The notes below the pieces were generated by a model. That model was not told the origin of the DNA. It searched no databases and worked only from the letters and a program-made list of their open reading frames with translations. Shown here piece after piece: positions 23,727 to 35,400 of a stretch of 64,000 nucleotides of DNA. The position numbers were made by a program, and so were the translations under genes. Numbering within the stretch: position 1 is the stretch's first letter; every line of letters begins with the position of its first letter. Origin of the DNA: Chlorobium sp. (GTDB lineage Bacteria; Bacteroidota; Chlorobiia; Chlorobiales; Chlorobiaceae); the NCBI GenBank assembly GCA_005843835.1, contig SZXZ01000106.1, positions 23,050 through 87,049 on the forward strand, given 5' to 3'.

Positions 23727-24473
23727 ATGAAAAATAAAGGAATAAATTTCAGGACACTTTTATTTTTTTTTGTCCTGATACCTGTCATGTTTTTCGGAAT
23801 ACTTTTTTCAGTACTCGTCAACTTCTTCGATCCAACTGGGGACAGCTTCCATAAAATAACCTCCTGGTGGGGCCGTTTCAGTGCAAAACTGTTCAGTATC
23901 CCAATTGAGGTAATAGGCGAAGAAAATTACAACCCCGAACAGAACTACCTTGTAATCAGCAACCACGCGGGTATGGCAGATATTCCAATACTGCTTGGTA
24001 TATTAAAGCTCAATTTGAGATTTGTTGCAAAAGAAGAAATTGGAAAAATACCGATATTCGGTTATGTGATCAAGAAGGCTGGTTTTGTCATGATCAAGAG
24101 AGGACAAAACCGGGAGGCGTTAAAAAGCCTTCTGGCAACAAGTGAAGTTTTAAAAAGCGGTCGTTCAGTGCATATTTTTCCGGAAGGGACCCGATCGGTT
24201 GACGGTAAACTGCTTCCTTTCAAGCGCGGTGCATTTCTTGTCGCTCAAAAAGGAGGAGCTCCGATTCTACCGGTTACAATAATCGGAAGTCATCTCATCA
24301 CACCGAAAAAAAGCCTTAAAATCAATAAGGGAACAATCAGGGTCATCATTGCCCCCCCTCTTGAACTGGCAAAATTCAATAATGTCGAAGAACTCAGAAA
24401 TACATCTTCTGAGATCATTAAAAAGAACCTTGACCTATACAATCAAGTAATTATATCTGCCGATAAAGGTTGA
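23727..24473 (+). CDS. plsC: 1-acyl-sn-glycerol-3-phosphate acyltransferase (PlsC-like)
   Basis: [13 protein letters not shown] (here NHAGMAD in the NHxxxxD box) and [10 protein letters not shown]. Confidence 0.9.
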   Translation: MKNKGINFRTLLFFFVLIPVMFFGILFSVLVNFFDPTGDSFHKITSWWGRFSAKLFSIPIEVIGEENYNPEQNYLVISNHAGMADIPILLGILKLNLRFVAKEEIGKIPIFGYVIKKAGFVMIKRGQNREALKSLLATSEVLKSGRSVHIFPEGTRSVDGKLLPFKRGAFLVAQKGGAPILPVTIIGSHLITPKKSLKINKGTIRVIIAPPLELAKFNNVEELRNTSSEIIKKNLDLYNQVIISADKG

Positions 24474-24918
24474 CCATCTCTATAGCAGTCATAGCAGCAT
24501 CAAAACCCTTATTTCCAGCTTTCGTTCCTGCTCGCTCAATAGCCTGTTCAAGGTTCTCTGTTGTAAGGACACCAAACGAAACAGGAATCATGGTATCAAG
24601 AGAAACCTGCGCAATACCTTTGGTGGCTTCGGCAGCTATGACATCAAAGTGAGGAGTCGATCCTCTGATAATAACACCAAGGGCAATAATGGCATCATAG
24701 TTACCGGTAACAGCAATTTTTTTAGCAACTAAAGGAAGCTCAAAGGCGCCTGGGCAACGCACAATCGTAATATTCTCTTCTGATCCTCCATGTCGGCGAA
24801 TACAGTCGACAGCTCCTTCAACAAGCTTCTGTCCAATAAAATCATTAAAGCGCGAAACAACCAGAGCAAATCTCGTATCCTTTGCGTTTAATGATCCTTC
24901 AATCTGTTTAATCTGCAT
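24451..24918 (-). CDS. ribH: 6,7-dimethyl-8-ribityllumazine synthase
   Basis: [54 protein letters not shown]. Confidence 0.95.
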   Translation of the reverse strand: MQIKQIEGSLNAKDTRFALVVSRFNDFIGQKLVEGAVDCIRRHGGSEENITIVRCPGAFELPLVAKKIAVTGNYDAIIALGVIIRGSTPHFDVIAAEATKGIAQVSLDTMIPVSFGVLTTENLEQAIERAGTKAGNKGFDAAMTAIEMVNLYRQI

Positions 24919-24943
24919 AGCGATTTTTCATTTAAAGTTACTT

Positions 24944-25579
24944 CTATGAACGGCAATATCCGAGTATCCGCTCAACAATATCTATAATAACGTGACCTAT
25001 GGTAATATGGCACTCCTGCACCCTGTCTGCAGAACCGGAATGAGGTACAATAATTTCAAGATCTGCAACACCCTTTAACACTCCTCCATCACCGCCGAGA
25101 AGGGCAAGAGTTTGTAACCCGTGCTCTTTGGCATAATGGAGTGCATTGACTACACTTTTGCTGTTACCGCTGGTTGAAAGACCAACAAGAATATCACCTT
25201 CCCGGCCATAAGCTTCAACAAGTCTCATAAAGACTGCATCATAACCAAGATCGTTGGCACCGGCCGTTAAAGCCGAAGTATCCGTTGACAGCGCAATAGC
25301 AGGAAGTGCAGGCCTAAGAACATTGCTGCGATACCGAATGGTCAATTCTGTTGCAAGATGCTGTGCATCTGCCGCACTGCCGCCATTCCCACAGAGAAGC
25401 ACCTTTCCACCTGCGTTAAATGTGTCCGCAAACATCCTTGCCATGGCAACAATAACCGCACTGTTCTGCCGAGCTACTGTTTCTTTAAGCTTGGCACTGT
25501 AAAGCATGATATCGAGCACGACTTCCTCAAAATGAGTACGGTCATCCAACCCTCCAGAACACTTGCACTGCTTGCTCAT
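24944..25579 (-). CDS. gmhA: SIS-domain sedoheptulose-7-phosphate/phosphoheptose isomerase
   Basis: [22 protein letters not shown] and [13 protein letters not shown]. Confidence 0.92.
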   Translation of the reverse strand: MSKQCKCSGGLDDRTHFEEVVLDIMLYSAKLKETVARQNSAVIVAMARMFADTFNAGGKVLLCGNGGSAADAQHLATELTIRYRSNVLRPALPAIALSTDTSALTAGANDLGYDAVFMRLVEAYGREGDILVGLSTSGNSKSVVNALHYAKEHGLQTLALLGGDGGVLKGVADLEIIVPHSGSADRVQECHITIGHVIIDIVERILGYCRS

Positions 25580-25681
25580 ACAACAATATTAAAAATAAGT
25601 GGTCTGATGAGATTTTGAGCGAAATATAACGAAAAATAAATACTGTGCTTCAGACGCACGAATACTTATACCGGACAATAA

Positions 25682-25716
25682 AAACTCCGCCTCATGCATA
25701 ACATCAGACGGAGTTT
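25682..25716 (-). terminator. Putative terminator downstream of hemE
   Basis: AAACTCCGcCTcATG ... CATcAGaCGGAGTTT imperfect hairpin between hemE and gmhA. Confidence 0.55.
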
Positions 25717-25741
25717 AAGCGATATTAAAAAAGTAATGCCT

Positions 25742-26797
25742 TTAGTGGTACTGAGCACTCTCTTCTTTAACAAATTCTACAAGCAGCTTCAGATGCTCTG
25801 GATCCATATCAGGCAGGATACCATGACCAAGGTTGAACACATGACCTGAATGTTCGGTATGATGACCAAATGACCGCAGAATTTTGGAGGCTTCAGCCTT
25901 GATTCTAGCTGGTGTACCATACAGAACGGTAGGATCGAGATTACCCTGAAGCGCAACACGATCATTGAGTTCTGTGCGTGCTTTGCCAATGTCAATACCC
26001 CAGCCAAGACCCATTGCGTCACAACCGGTATCAGCGATATCCGAAAGGATGGTGTTGCAATCCTTTGAGAAAACGATAACCGGAGTGTCGGGGTATTTAG
26101 CTTTGATAGCCTGAACTGTTTCCTTGATGTATGGAAGCGCGTATTCGCGATAGTCATCTTCAGAGAGTGCGCTTGCCCATGAATCAAAAATCTGGATAGC
26201 ATCTGCACCTGCTTCAACCTGCTTCAGAACATATGCTGTAATAACGCTTGAAATCTTGCTGAGAAGTGCATGAGCCATTTTCGGTTCACGGTACATCATC
26301 TGCTTGGCATAAGCGTAATTTTTCGAACCGCCACCTTCTACAGCATAGGTAAATAGTGTCCATGCAGCTCCCGTAAATCCAATAAGCGGTACCCGATTAT
26401 CAAGTTCTTTTTTTGTCATGCGAATTGCATCGAGCACATAACCGAGCTTATCATCAATTTCAGGAACAATCAGTTTATCAATATCAGCCTGGGAACGGAT
26501 CGGAGGAGTCAGTTTAATGCCTTTGGATTCAATAATTTCGACATTCATGCCCATGGCTTCATTAACGACAAGAATATCAGAAAAAATAATAGCCGCATCC
26601 ACACCCATCAATTCAACGGGCTGAATAGTTACCTCAGTTGCCAGTTCCGGGGTTTTACAGAGTGTTAAAAAATCTGTTTTTTCTCTCACAGCACGGTACT
26701 CCGGTAAATATCGACCGGCCTGCCTCATTACCCAGATTGGCGTCCGGGAACATGGCTGACGCTTTAATGCCCGGAGAAAAAGATCATTTTTGAGCAT
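25742..26797 (-). CDS. hemE: Uroporphyrinogen decarboxylase
   Basis: PIWVMRQAGRYLPEYR and GFTGAAWTLFTYAVEGGGSK. Internal ATG at 26797 matches the family start. Confidence 0.95.
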   Translation of the reverse strand: MLKNDLFLRALKRQPCSRTPIWVMRQAGRYLPEYRAVREKTDFLTLCKTPELATEVTIQPVELMGVDAAIIFSDILVVNEAMGMNVEIIESKGIKLTPPIRSQADIDKLIVPEIDDKLGYVLDAIRMTKKELDNRVPLIGFTGAAWTLFTYAVEGGGSKNYAYAKQMMYREPKMAHALLSKISSVITAYVLKQVEAGADAIQIFDSWASALSEDDYREYALPYIKETVQAIKAKYPDTPVIVFSKDCNTILSDIADTGCDAMGLGWGIDIGKARTELNDRVALQGNLDPTVLYGTPARIKAEASKILRSFGHHTEHSGHVFNLGHGILPDMDPEHLKLLVEFVKEESAQYH

Positions 26798-26968
26798 GCA
26801 ATGCAATAATTTGATGGGTTGACAAAACAAGATCCCCCTCAGAACATCCGGTAATATCTCCGGCTGAGAGCAAAGTAAACGTGCAAAGTTAATTTTTTTT
26901 AGCCTTTTATTAAAACTTTCCGGCAGATCAGTTGATGATATGTTGCTTCCTCAATAAAGACAACAGGT

Positions 26969-27820
26969 TCAGCTTACTATATGCCTTTTAATACCAAGCT
27001 GTTTTGCTGTATAGCCAAGCGCAAGACCGACCATTTCTGAAATATGAAACACAGGAATAGAGCTCTCAATATGAGCTTGTTTGAGCGCCTTTGACTGATA
27101 GCCATCAAGCACGGTATGACAAAGCGGGCAGGGAGTTACAATAAAATCGGCTTTTGAGTTGATAGCCTCTTCAAGCGCTTCTGCAGCAACGTTGAGGGAT
27201 TCCTCTTCAGCAACCAAAAGAGTATGAAAGCCACAACAACGGTTTTTATGCTCAAATGGTATGGTTTGTCCGCCCAGGGCCTCAATCAACTGGTCAAGCG
27301 AGCTTGGTGCAAGAGGATTGTCCCTGCCGAGAACGGTTGACGGCCTGAGAATATGGCAACCATAAAATGGGGCAATCCGATAATTCTTTAAAGGAACTGT
27401 TACCTTCGCCTTGATGGCATCCAATCCAACATCATCAACAAGTACCCATAAGAGGTGTCTGACCTCGGAAGTGCCTCGATATTCAAGGCCTTCCCTTTTC
27501 AATATTTCGTTGACCTCTTTTTTAAGTTCAGGCGTTTCATCAAGTTTTTTCTTTGCGGTTCGGATTGTCATTAAACAGGTATTGCAGGAAACGATAAGGT
27601 CAAGGCCTGATTTTTCAGCAAGGGCAATATTACGGGCATTCACTAGCGCAAAATGTTTCGGGCTGACGTAATCGAGGTTGCTGCCCCCGCAGCATGTCCC
27701 TTCATGGAGTTTAACAAAATCCAGACCAAGGTCTTTCTGCCAAAAATCGATCGAACGGTCAACCTCTTTGGTCATAGACTCGTTGATACAACTCATGTAA
27801 TATGCATATCGCTTCATCAA
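26969..27820 (-). CDS. Succinate dehydrogenase/fumarate reductase third subunit of HdrB (CCG-domain) type
   Basis: Two cysteine-rich CCG-type motifs (CCGGSNLDY; RCCGFHT...TPCPLCH); adjacent to sdhB/sdhA. Confidence 0.88.
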   Translation of the reverse strand: MMKRYAYYMSCINESMTKEVDRSIDFWQKDLGLDFVKLHEGTCCGGSNLDYVSPKHFALVNARNIALAEKSGLDLIVSCNTCLMTIRTAKKKLDETPELKKEVNEILKREGLEYRGTSEVRHLLWVLVDDVGLDAIKAKVTVPLKNYRIAPFYGCHILRPSTVLGRDNPLAPSSLDQLIEALGGQTIPFEHKNRCCGFHTLLVAEEESLNVAAEALEEAINSKADFIVTPCPLCHTVLDGYQSKALKQAHIESSIPVFHISEMVGLALGYTAKQLGIKRHIVS

Positions 27821-27834
27821 GCAGTTCTCCCTTG

Positions 27835-28872
27835 TTATTTTTTATGAGATTTCAGATGATCCTGCTTTACATGTTCAGTCATTTCCCTGAACATCGCCCT
27901 GAATACCTTGATTCCTTTAGCCGATTTTACAAGCGGCGGCGGCGGGGGAGTCCTTCGTTTGACAATCATTTTCATCGCCATCGGCAAAAGGTTTCTAAGG
28001 GTCCAGACCATACCGTTAGTTCTTATTGGAAGGGTGGCCTCAACAAGTTTTCCTTTCTTTTCAATATCCTCCATAAAGGCTTCGGCATGTTTAGCCCCGC
28101 TGGTATCTTTAGGACCTCGGCACTCAATAGCATCTTCCCTGATGGCATGAATAGCTTCCATTATAGGTATGCTTTTCACACACGATTCCTGACAACGGTA
28201 ACAGTGTGTACAGTCCCATACCCCATGATCCTTTACCAGTTCCGAAAGTCGTACGTCATGAATTCCATCACGACTGTCGACATTCATACGATAGGATTTC
28301 AGCAGTACGGCAGGTGAGACATACTCTTTATTAGCCCTTAAAATGCTGCACTCTGAAACACATGAAGCACACAGAATACAGTCAGTTGCCTTGTCGTAAC
28401 GATGAAACTCCTTTTCTGAAACAAGAAATTCCTTCTTGCCGATTTCAGCAAGTGGCATGGTAGTTTCAATCCAGTTGGAATAGTGCTTCATTTTATCTAC
28501 AAGCGGATCCATATCCACTATAAGATCCTTGATCATCGGCAGGCTGCGCAATGGTTCAACCTTGATAATACCCGGTTCGCGGCATTTATCCAGCTCATCC
28601 CAAACCTGACTGGTACAGGCTAGTTTGGATATTCCATTAACACGCATACCGCAGGAGCCACAGATTCCTGCCTGGCAGAATGCCCTGAAACTGAGCGAAG
28701 CGTCGACATGCTCTTTAATATAATTCAAGGATCTGAGCACCGTAATACCTCTTTCCGCTGAAATGGTATAATCGTCAAAATACGGCTTACTGTCAACCTG
28801 TGGATTAAAGCGAAAAACCCGAAAGGTTACATCTCTTTTCCCTTCCTGATACTGATCTATTGTTTCCGGCAT
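27835..28872 (-). CDS. sdhB: Succinate dehydrogenase/fumarate reductase iron-sulfur subunit
   Basis: CQAGICGSCGMRVNG, CILCASCVSEC and CTHCYRCQESC clusters. Confidence 0.94.
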   Translation of the reverse strand: MPETIDQYQEGKRDVTFRVFRFNPQVDSKPYFDDYTISAERGITVLRSLNYIKEHVDASLSFRAFCQAGICGSCGMRVNGISKLACTSQVWDELDKCREPGIIKVEPLRSLPMIKDLIVDMDPLVDKMKHYSNWIETTMPLAEIGKKEFLVSEKEFHRYDKATDCILCASCVSECSILRANKEYVSPAVLLKSYRMNVDSRDGIHDVRLSELVKDHGVWDCTHCYRCQESCVKSIPIMEAIHAIREDAIECRGPKDTSGAKHAEAFMEDIEKKGKLVEATLPIRTNGMVWTLRNLLPMAMKMIVKRRTPPPPPLVKSAKGIKVFRAMFREMTEHVKQDHLKSHKK

Positions 28873-28884
28873 AAGCGAGAATGA

Positions 28885-30588
28885 TTAATAAGTTCTTTCC
28901 TGGAGTTCATAGCGTCCCATCGTCACTGGTTTTTCTCCTGCACTGATTTTACCGTTAATACGGGTTGCAAGAGTATGCTTGTGCCATTTTTCGTCATCCC
29001 TGACAGGAAAATCGATCCTGGTATGGGAACCCCGGCTCTCCTCACGAGCCAACGCGCCAGCAGCTACGGTTTCAGCAAGATCAAGCATATTCTGGAGTTC
29101 AAGCACTTGCATGAGATTGGTGTTGAAAACATCACTGGAATCAAAAACACGGACTTTTTTAAAGCGGTCCTGTAACTCCGAAATATCGTTTATCCCCTTC
29201 TTCACCAGGGATGCTTCCCTGAAAATACCAACATTGAGTGCCAGGGTCTGACCAAGTTCTTCTCGCAATGCCCCGTAGCGTTCATAGTGGCCTGAGGGCT
29301 GCATGCGACTCCTCAGGTCATCGACACTGTCCTTAAGTTCAGCCTCAGAAATTGTACCGGGCTCGAATTTGCCAGCCTCTTCTGCCGCTGTCCGGCCTGC
29401 AATACGACCAAAGACAAGAATATCAAGCAAAGAGTTGCCTCCAAGTCGGTTGGCACCATGCACTGAAACACAGGCACACTCGCCAGCTGCATAAACACCC
29501 TCCATAATTGTCCGGCCGAAATTATCCGTATCGATTCCGCCCATCGAGTAATGAGCAGTAGGTCTGACTGGAATAGGCTCCTCAATAGGGTCAACACCCT
29601 CAAAGTTCAATGACATCTCGCGTATCTGAGGCAACCGTGCTTTAATGAGATCCGCTCCGAGATGAGTAAGATCAAGATGGATATATTTACCGGCAGGACT
29701 GTCAAACCCTCTTCCTTCGAGAATTTCGGTTTCAATCGATCGTGAAACAAGATCCCTTGGTCCAAGCTCCATCTTTTCTTTTGCATACCTGGCCATAAAT
29801 CTTTCGCCGTCCTTATTGATAAGAAAGCCGCCTTCACCTCGGGCACCTTCGGTAACAAGCAAACCGCTCTTTCTCAAGCCTGTTGGATGAAACTGAACAA
29901 ACTCCATGTCTTTCATCGGTATACCTGCCCGATATGCAATTGCCTGGCCATCACCGGTATTGCCTGCAGCATTGCTTGATCTGTTCCAATACATCTTGGC
30001 ATACCCACCGGTAGCAAAAATTACTGTTTTAGCAGGAAAAGCCTCAACCTTGCCTGTCTTCATATTCATAGCAAGCAACCCTCTTGACCGACTTCCGTTT
30101 ACCGATAATTTCAATGCAAAATATTCGTTAAAGAAAATCACACCTTTTCTCAAACATTGTTCGTAAAGTGTCTGCAGAATTGTATGGCCGGTTTTATCTG
30201 CACAGTAACAACAGCGAGGGCGGCCTGCGCCACCGAATGGCCTCTGAGCAATGGTGTTGTCTTCAAGTCTCGACCACGGAGTCCCTATATTTTCAAGTTC
30301 ACGTATAATTTTAGGTGCCTCAGAGCAGAGTACATCAACAGCATCCTGGTCAGCAAGGTAGTCACTGCCCTTGATTGTATCGAAAATGTGCATTTCAATA
30401 GTGTCGTCTTTTGCCGTGTTGCCAAGTGCGGCATTAGCTCCACCTTGAGCAGCAGAGGTATGCGAGCGATTGGGATAGACTTTCGACAGAACCGCAATAT
30501 TCAGCGAGGGATTGGTTTTCATGGCCTCCATTGCAGCATACAGACCGGCCCCCCCACCTCCTACAATAACTATATCAAATGGTTTCAT
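28885..30588 (-). CDS. sdhA: Succinate dehydrogenase/fumarate reductase flavoprotein subunit
   Basis: GGGGAGLYAAMEA, RSHTSAAQGGANAALGN, HPTGL. Start taken at 30588 (MKPFDIVIVGGG). Confidence 0.95.
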   Translation of the reverse strand: MKPFDIVIVGGGGAGLYAAMEAMKTNPSLNIAVLSKVYPNRSHTSAAQGGANAALGNTAKDDTIEMHIFDTIKGSDYLADQDAVDVLCSEAPKIIRELENIGTPWSRLEDNTIAQRPFGGAGRPRCCYCADKTGHTILQTLYEQCLRKGVIFFNEYFALKLSVNGSRSRGLLAMNMKTGKVEAFPAKTVIFATGGYAKMYWNRSSNAAGNTGDGQAIAYRAGIPMKDMEFVQFHPTGLRKSGLLVTEGARGEGGFLINKDGERFMARYAKEKMELGPRDLVSRSIETEILEGRGFDSPAGKYIHLDLTHLGADLIKARLPQIREMSLNFEGVDPIEEPIPVRPTAHYSMGGIDTDNFGRTIMEGVYAAGECACVSVHGANRLGGNSLLDILVFGRIAGRTAAEEAGKFEPGTISEAELKDSVDDLRSRMQPSGHYERYGALREELGQTLALNVGIFREASLVKKGINDISELQDRFKKVRVFDSSDVFNTNLMQVLELQNMLDLAETVAAGALAREESRGSHTRIDFPVRDDEKWHKHTLATRINGKISAGEKPVTMGRYELQERTY

Positions 30589-30827
30589 GCGCTCAAATCT
30601 CTTTATGAGACTGTAAAACAGCCTCACTGATTAAAAAGAAGGGCACTGCAGACTGCAGTACCCCGCTCGTTGAAATAGTCTTTCTGGTATTACTGAGGAA
30701 TGCAGTACTAGAGAACCTTACTGCCGGATATATCTAATCCTGATAGGGATCTGATGAGTACAATCAACATTCGTGTTTATGATACTTCCTCTCAAAACCC
30801 TCTCAGCGAATAAATAAAGAACCTTTC

Positions 30828-31274
30828 TTACATTGCGACGTGATCGTCATGAACAGGTAGTTCTTCGACCGCATGAAGCACATCGGTCATGTTAAGAACA
30901 CCCACAACCTTGTTACTTTCCATGACGGTCAGACGTCTGATATTAGTCCTTTTCATAAGTCGAAGTGCATACTTTATCCTGAGGCCGGGATTTACACTGA
31001 TAACCGGCTTGCTCATGATCTGGAATACAGGAGTATTCCAGGGATCGCGATGGACATCCTCTCCCGGATCGATTACTTTTTCAAGAATATCTTTTTCAGT
31101 CACTATGCCGTAGCAGTCATCCTCATTCCGAGGTTCCACTATTAGACCGCTCTCGTTAGTTTTTTTCATAATCTGAAGCGCCTCTGCAACAGTACAGCTG
31201 CCTTTTATTATATAAAAATCCTTTTTCATAAGCGCTGATACCGGCAACGTCCGTAATGTTATAAGCTGATCCAT
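30828..31274 (-). CDS. CBS-domain pair protein
   Basis: Two CBS-like repeats ([18 protein letters not shown]...; [34 protein letters not shown]). Confidence 0.88.
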   Translation of the reverse strand: MDQLITLRTLPVSALMKKDFYIIKGSCTVAEALQIMKKTNESGLIVEPRNEDDCYGIVTEKDILEKVIDPGEDVHRDPWNTPVFQIMSKPVISVNPGLRIKYALRLMKRTNIRRLTVMESNKVVGVLNMTDVLHAVEELPVHDDHVAM

Positions 31275-31480
31275 AGTCTTCAGGTTGCTTAAATATTAAT
31301 AAAACACAGAATGTCCCTATTGAATATTCAAAAGAAATAAAATAATAGAGCACTGAAAAGTATCTCTGAAAGCTGAATAAGGCGGGATTCGTCAGCCAGT
31401 ACCCGTAAAACAGGCACAAGGTATTAATTTATAAAAAAAAGCAACATAAATGCAAATACCCTTACCAAAAAACAAGGGTA

Positions 31481-32122
31481 TTATGCAATACCATGAGCTT
31501 TTTTATAGGCGGTCCAGTTCTGTTTTAAATGAAAAAAACCATTGAAATCCTTCTGAAGAAGAAAAGGATTTGTGGCTAGCTCATGACTGATGGAGGATAT
31601 AGGTGACACACCATAATCATGTCCAGGGTAAACCTTAGTATGGTCGGGAAGCAGCATAATGACATGCTGGAGCGATCGGTATTCATCAAGGGCCTGCTCC
31701 TCGGTGCCAGTACCTCCTACCTTTCCGGTAAAAAGGGTATCACCGGTAAAAAGAGCGTCGCCGATATGGATACAGATGCTATCCTTTGTGTGACCGGGGG
31801 TGTAAATAATACGGGCTTCAAGTGAGCCAAGAGGAAACCTGGCACCATCATCCACCCTGATGCCTGTTGTGGAACAGGTATCACCGTAGAGCAGGGGGGT
31901 GACACCTGTCGAATAAGCGATGGTATGATTTCCATTGGTATGATCGTCATGACCATGAGTAGAAAAAATATACCTGATGAGATACCCATGATCAACAGCA
32001 AACCGAACAATCATACCGGGATCATAAGAGGCATCAATCACCAGTGCTTCACCTGAAACCTCATCAGCAACAAGATACCCGAAGTTCCTGTCGCCACCTG
32101 TTCGAAACTGTTTGACAATCAT
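31481..32122 (-). CDS. Metallo-beta-lactamase-fold hydrolase (glyoxalase II / persulfide dioxygenase-like)
   Basis: FSTHGHDDHTNGN, TPGHTKDSICIH, FTGDTLF, VYPGHDYG. Confidence 0.9.
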   Translation of the reverse strand: MIVKQFRTGGDRNFGYLVADEVSGEALVIDASYDPGMIVRFAVDHGYLIRYIFSTHGHDDHTNGNHTIAYSTGVTPLLYGDTCSTTGIRVDDGARFPLGSLEARIIYTPGHTKDSICIHIGDALFTGDTLFTGKVGGTGTEEQALDEYRSLQHVIMLLPDHTKVYPGHDYGVSPISSISHELATNPFLLQKDFNGFFHLKQNWTAYKKAHGIA

Positions 32123-32139
32123 GGTAAACTTCCTTCTAA

Positions 32140-32448
32140 TCAGGCAGTTTTTTCAACGTTCATAAGAAACGCGCGGGCAGGAAAATCTTTGTCCTCCGCT
32201 ATAGGATTTTTTTCGAGTTCAAGCATAATAGCCTCAGCTTTATCATCATCAAGAATAGCAAAACATAGTGATGAGTAGGAACCTGCCATCTGATCGGTAG
32301 GCCACCAGGCCGCACCCGTTAGTCCTGTTTTTTCACAGTTGCACCCTCTTATGTCCATGCTGCTGATCATATGCACCTGATACTCCTGAAAGAGACGCCG
32401 CACTTTCGGGCGGGTCTCTTCGTGTCCCATAATAGCTAGAAATTTCAT
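32140..32448 (-). CDS. Small PII-like (ferredoxin-fold) conserved protein in RND operon
   Basis: 102 aa, tightly spaced downstream of the RND pump gene; family call by general resemblance only. Confidence 0.6.
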   Translation of the reverse strand: MKFLAIMGHEETRPKVRRLFQEYQVHMISSMDIRGCNCEKTGLTGAAWWPTDQMAGSYSSLCFAILDDDKAEAIMLELEKNPIAEDKDFPARAFLMNVEKTA

Positions 32449-32468
32449 GATCTTGCTGTAGTATACTG

Positions 32469-35400
32469 TTATTTAGATTTTTTTTCAGCCATGTAATAGA
32501 CAATAGGCACAACCACAAGCGTTAAAATTGTTGAAAGAATACCGCCCCATATCAACGATATGGCAAGACCCTGAAAGATAGGATCAAAAAGCATGACAAT
32601 TGAGCCAATAACCACAGCACCTGACGTCAGAATAATCGGTCGTGTACGTACTGCAGCCGACTCAATGACGGCCTGCTTAAGCTCAATTCCTTCCGCCCTG
32701 CGGATCTGGATAAAATCAATCAGCAGTACCGAATTCCTTACCATAATACCAGCAAGAGCAATCATACCGATCATGCTCGTGGCAGTAAAGAAAGCTCCAT
32801 GCAGCATATGTCCGGGAATAATGCCCACAAGACTCAACGGAATGGCAATCATCATGATCAGTGGTGTCTTAAAGGACTGGAACCACCCGATAATCAACAG
32901 ATAAATAATGACAAGGACAACTGCAAACGCCGTTCCAAGATCTCTGAATACTTCAAACGTGATCTGCCACTCTCCGTCCCATTTCATCGAAAGCTTGTCT
33001 TCGGTTGTCGGACTTGCCGTATAAAGCGGATTAATTGAATATCCGGCAGGAAGCTTGAGCTTCTGTATTTTTTTATCCATGTCGAGCATGGCATATACCG
33101 GGCTTTCCGTTGCACCGGCAACATCCGCAGTCACATAAACCACCCTGCGAAGATCCTTGTGGTAAATGCTTTTGTCCTGAATTTTTTCCTCAACCTTCAC
33201 AAGCTCCGACAAAGGAATCATTTCACCTGCACGCAAACGTGTTGTCAGAGTTCCCATGCCTTGTGACTGCACAAAAATGCCAGAAAGATCATGCAGGGAC
33301 GTTCTGTCAGACTGTGGCAGTCGCACCTGGATTGTTACTGGGTCCAGCTCATTTGCAGTATGAATCAGCCCTACATCCATACCTGCAAGTGACATACGCA
33401 GCGTCTGGGCAATCTGCTCCGCGCTTACTCCTCGGAAAGCAGCCCGCTCTTTGTTGACTACCAGATTGTAAACCTTCTGGTCGGCTTCAACCAGCCAGTC
33501 TATATCAACAACACCCGGAGTCTCTTTAAAAACCTTTTTTACCTCGGTAGCAAGGGCAATCTGTTCACTCTGTGTCGGCCCGTATATTTCAGCAACAAGT
33601 GTTGACATAACAGGAGGACCAGGAGGTATTTCCACAATCTTGGCATTCCCGTTATAACGCTGTGCAATCTGCTGAACTCCCGGTCTTACTCGTTTGGCTA
33701 TATCGTGGCTCTGCGCCTTTCGTTCTCCTTTATGAACAAGATTAACCTGGATATCGGCCATATTAGCCTTCTGTCGGAGATAGTAGTGACGTACAAGACC
33801 GTTGAAATTAATCGGTGCATTGGTTCCGACATAGTATTGATAACTGCTGACCTCCGGAATGGTTTTCAAATAGGCGGAAACCTCCTTGGCAACTCTTGCG
33901 GTCTGCTCTAGCGAGGTGCCTTCCGGCATATCCAGAATGACCTGAAACTCGTTTTTGTTATCAAACGGTAGCATCTTCATCTGCACGGCCTTGAGTGGTA
34001 CCAGTGCAATTGCACCAAACAGCATCAAGCCTACAACACCGAAAGCCATCCACCGTTTAACCGGGCTTTCAATAAACGGAGAGAGTATGGTGTTGAATAC
34101 CTTGTAATACCCTGTTTTGGTAACATCATACTCTTCGTGGTGGCCACTCTCCGTTTTCAATAGGCGGAATGAAAGCCATGGGGTTGCAATCAGGGCAACG
34201 AGAAGTGAAAATATCATGGCAAGTGAAGCGCCAATCGGCATCGGACTCATATAAGGTCCCATAAGACCGGAAACAAACACCATCGGGAGCACGGCTGCAA
34301 TCACCGTAAAGGTTGCCAGAATCGTAGGATTACCTACCTCATTGATAGCAGTGATGGCTGCCTGCAGTTTTGGCTGTCGCTTCATTGCGAAGTGTCGATG
34401 AATGTTCTCCGCAATAATTATGGAATCATCCACCACAATACCGGTAACAAATATCAGCGCAAAAAGTGTGACCCTGTTGAGTGAATAATCTAGCAGATAA
34501 TAGATAAGCAAGGTTAGTGCAAAAGTTATAGGCACCGATGCCAATACAACAAGTGATCCTCTCCAGCCCAGAAAAAAACCAACAACAATGGTAACGGCTA
34601 CAACGGCCATAAGCAAATGCTCAAGAAGAGTCATGACCTTCTCAGATGCTGTCGCTCCGTAATTTCTTGTCTCGGTCACCGTCACGTCAGCTGGAATCAC
34701 CGTCTGCCTGAGGCCGGAGACCCTTGCCATAACCTTGTCGGCAAGAAGAGAGGCATCTCCGCCTTTTCGCTTGGCAACCGTCAGAGTCACCGCAGGATAC
34801 TCACCGGAAACCGAACCATGAGGAGCTGCTGCAGCCCATCCGAAAAAGTTGTAGTTATTAACCTCTTCCGGCCCGTCAACCACGCTTGCTACATCACGGA
34901 GATAAACCGGAGATGCACCGTAGATACCGACTACAATATTGCCGACATCGCTGGCACTCTCAAGAAACTTTCCTGTACGAACAACAATTTCCTGGTTCAT
35001 CTGCTTGAAATCACCAGAGGTCATCTGGCTGTTCGCCATCTGCACCTGTCTGGTTATCTGCAGCGGACTGACGTTATACTTCAATAGTTTTTGTTTGTCA
35101 AGTACAATCTTTATCTGACGTTTCAAGCCGCCCTTTATTTCAACATCCCCGATATTTTTAATTTTTTTCAGTTCGTCGGCAACCACAACAGCTGTTTTTC
35201 GTATCTGAAAAGGATCCTTGCTTTTACTCCAGAAAGTGAGATTAAGCACAGGAACATCGTCAATTGAGACTTTTTTCATCAACGGAAACTGGACGCCTTG
35301 AGGCATCTTATCCATATTTTTCATGAGGGTCGACCAGAGCTTGACCATACTTTTCTCGGCATCCTCTCCAACTTTATAGCGGACTGTCACCAAGGCTACA

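Noticed and set aside
24451-24473. plsC/ribH 3' overlap
   Set aside because: Ordinary convergent overlap of 23 nt; no sign of frameshift or decay.
30157-30630. Plus-strand ORF (157 aa)
   Set aside because: Antisense to sdhA; no domain.
34617-35087. Plus-strand ORF (156 aa)
   Set aside because: Antisense to the RND pump gene.
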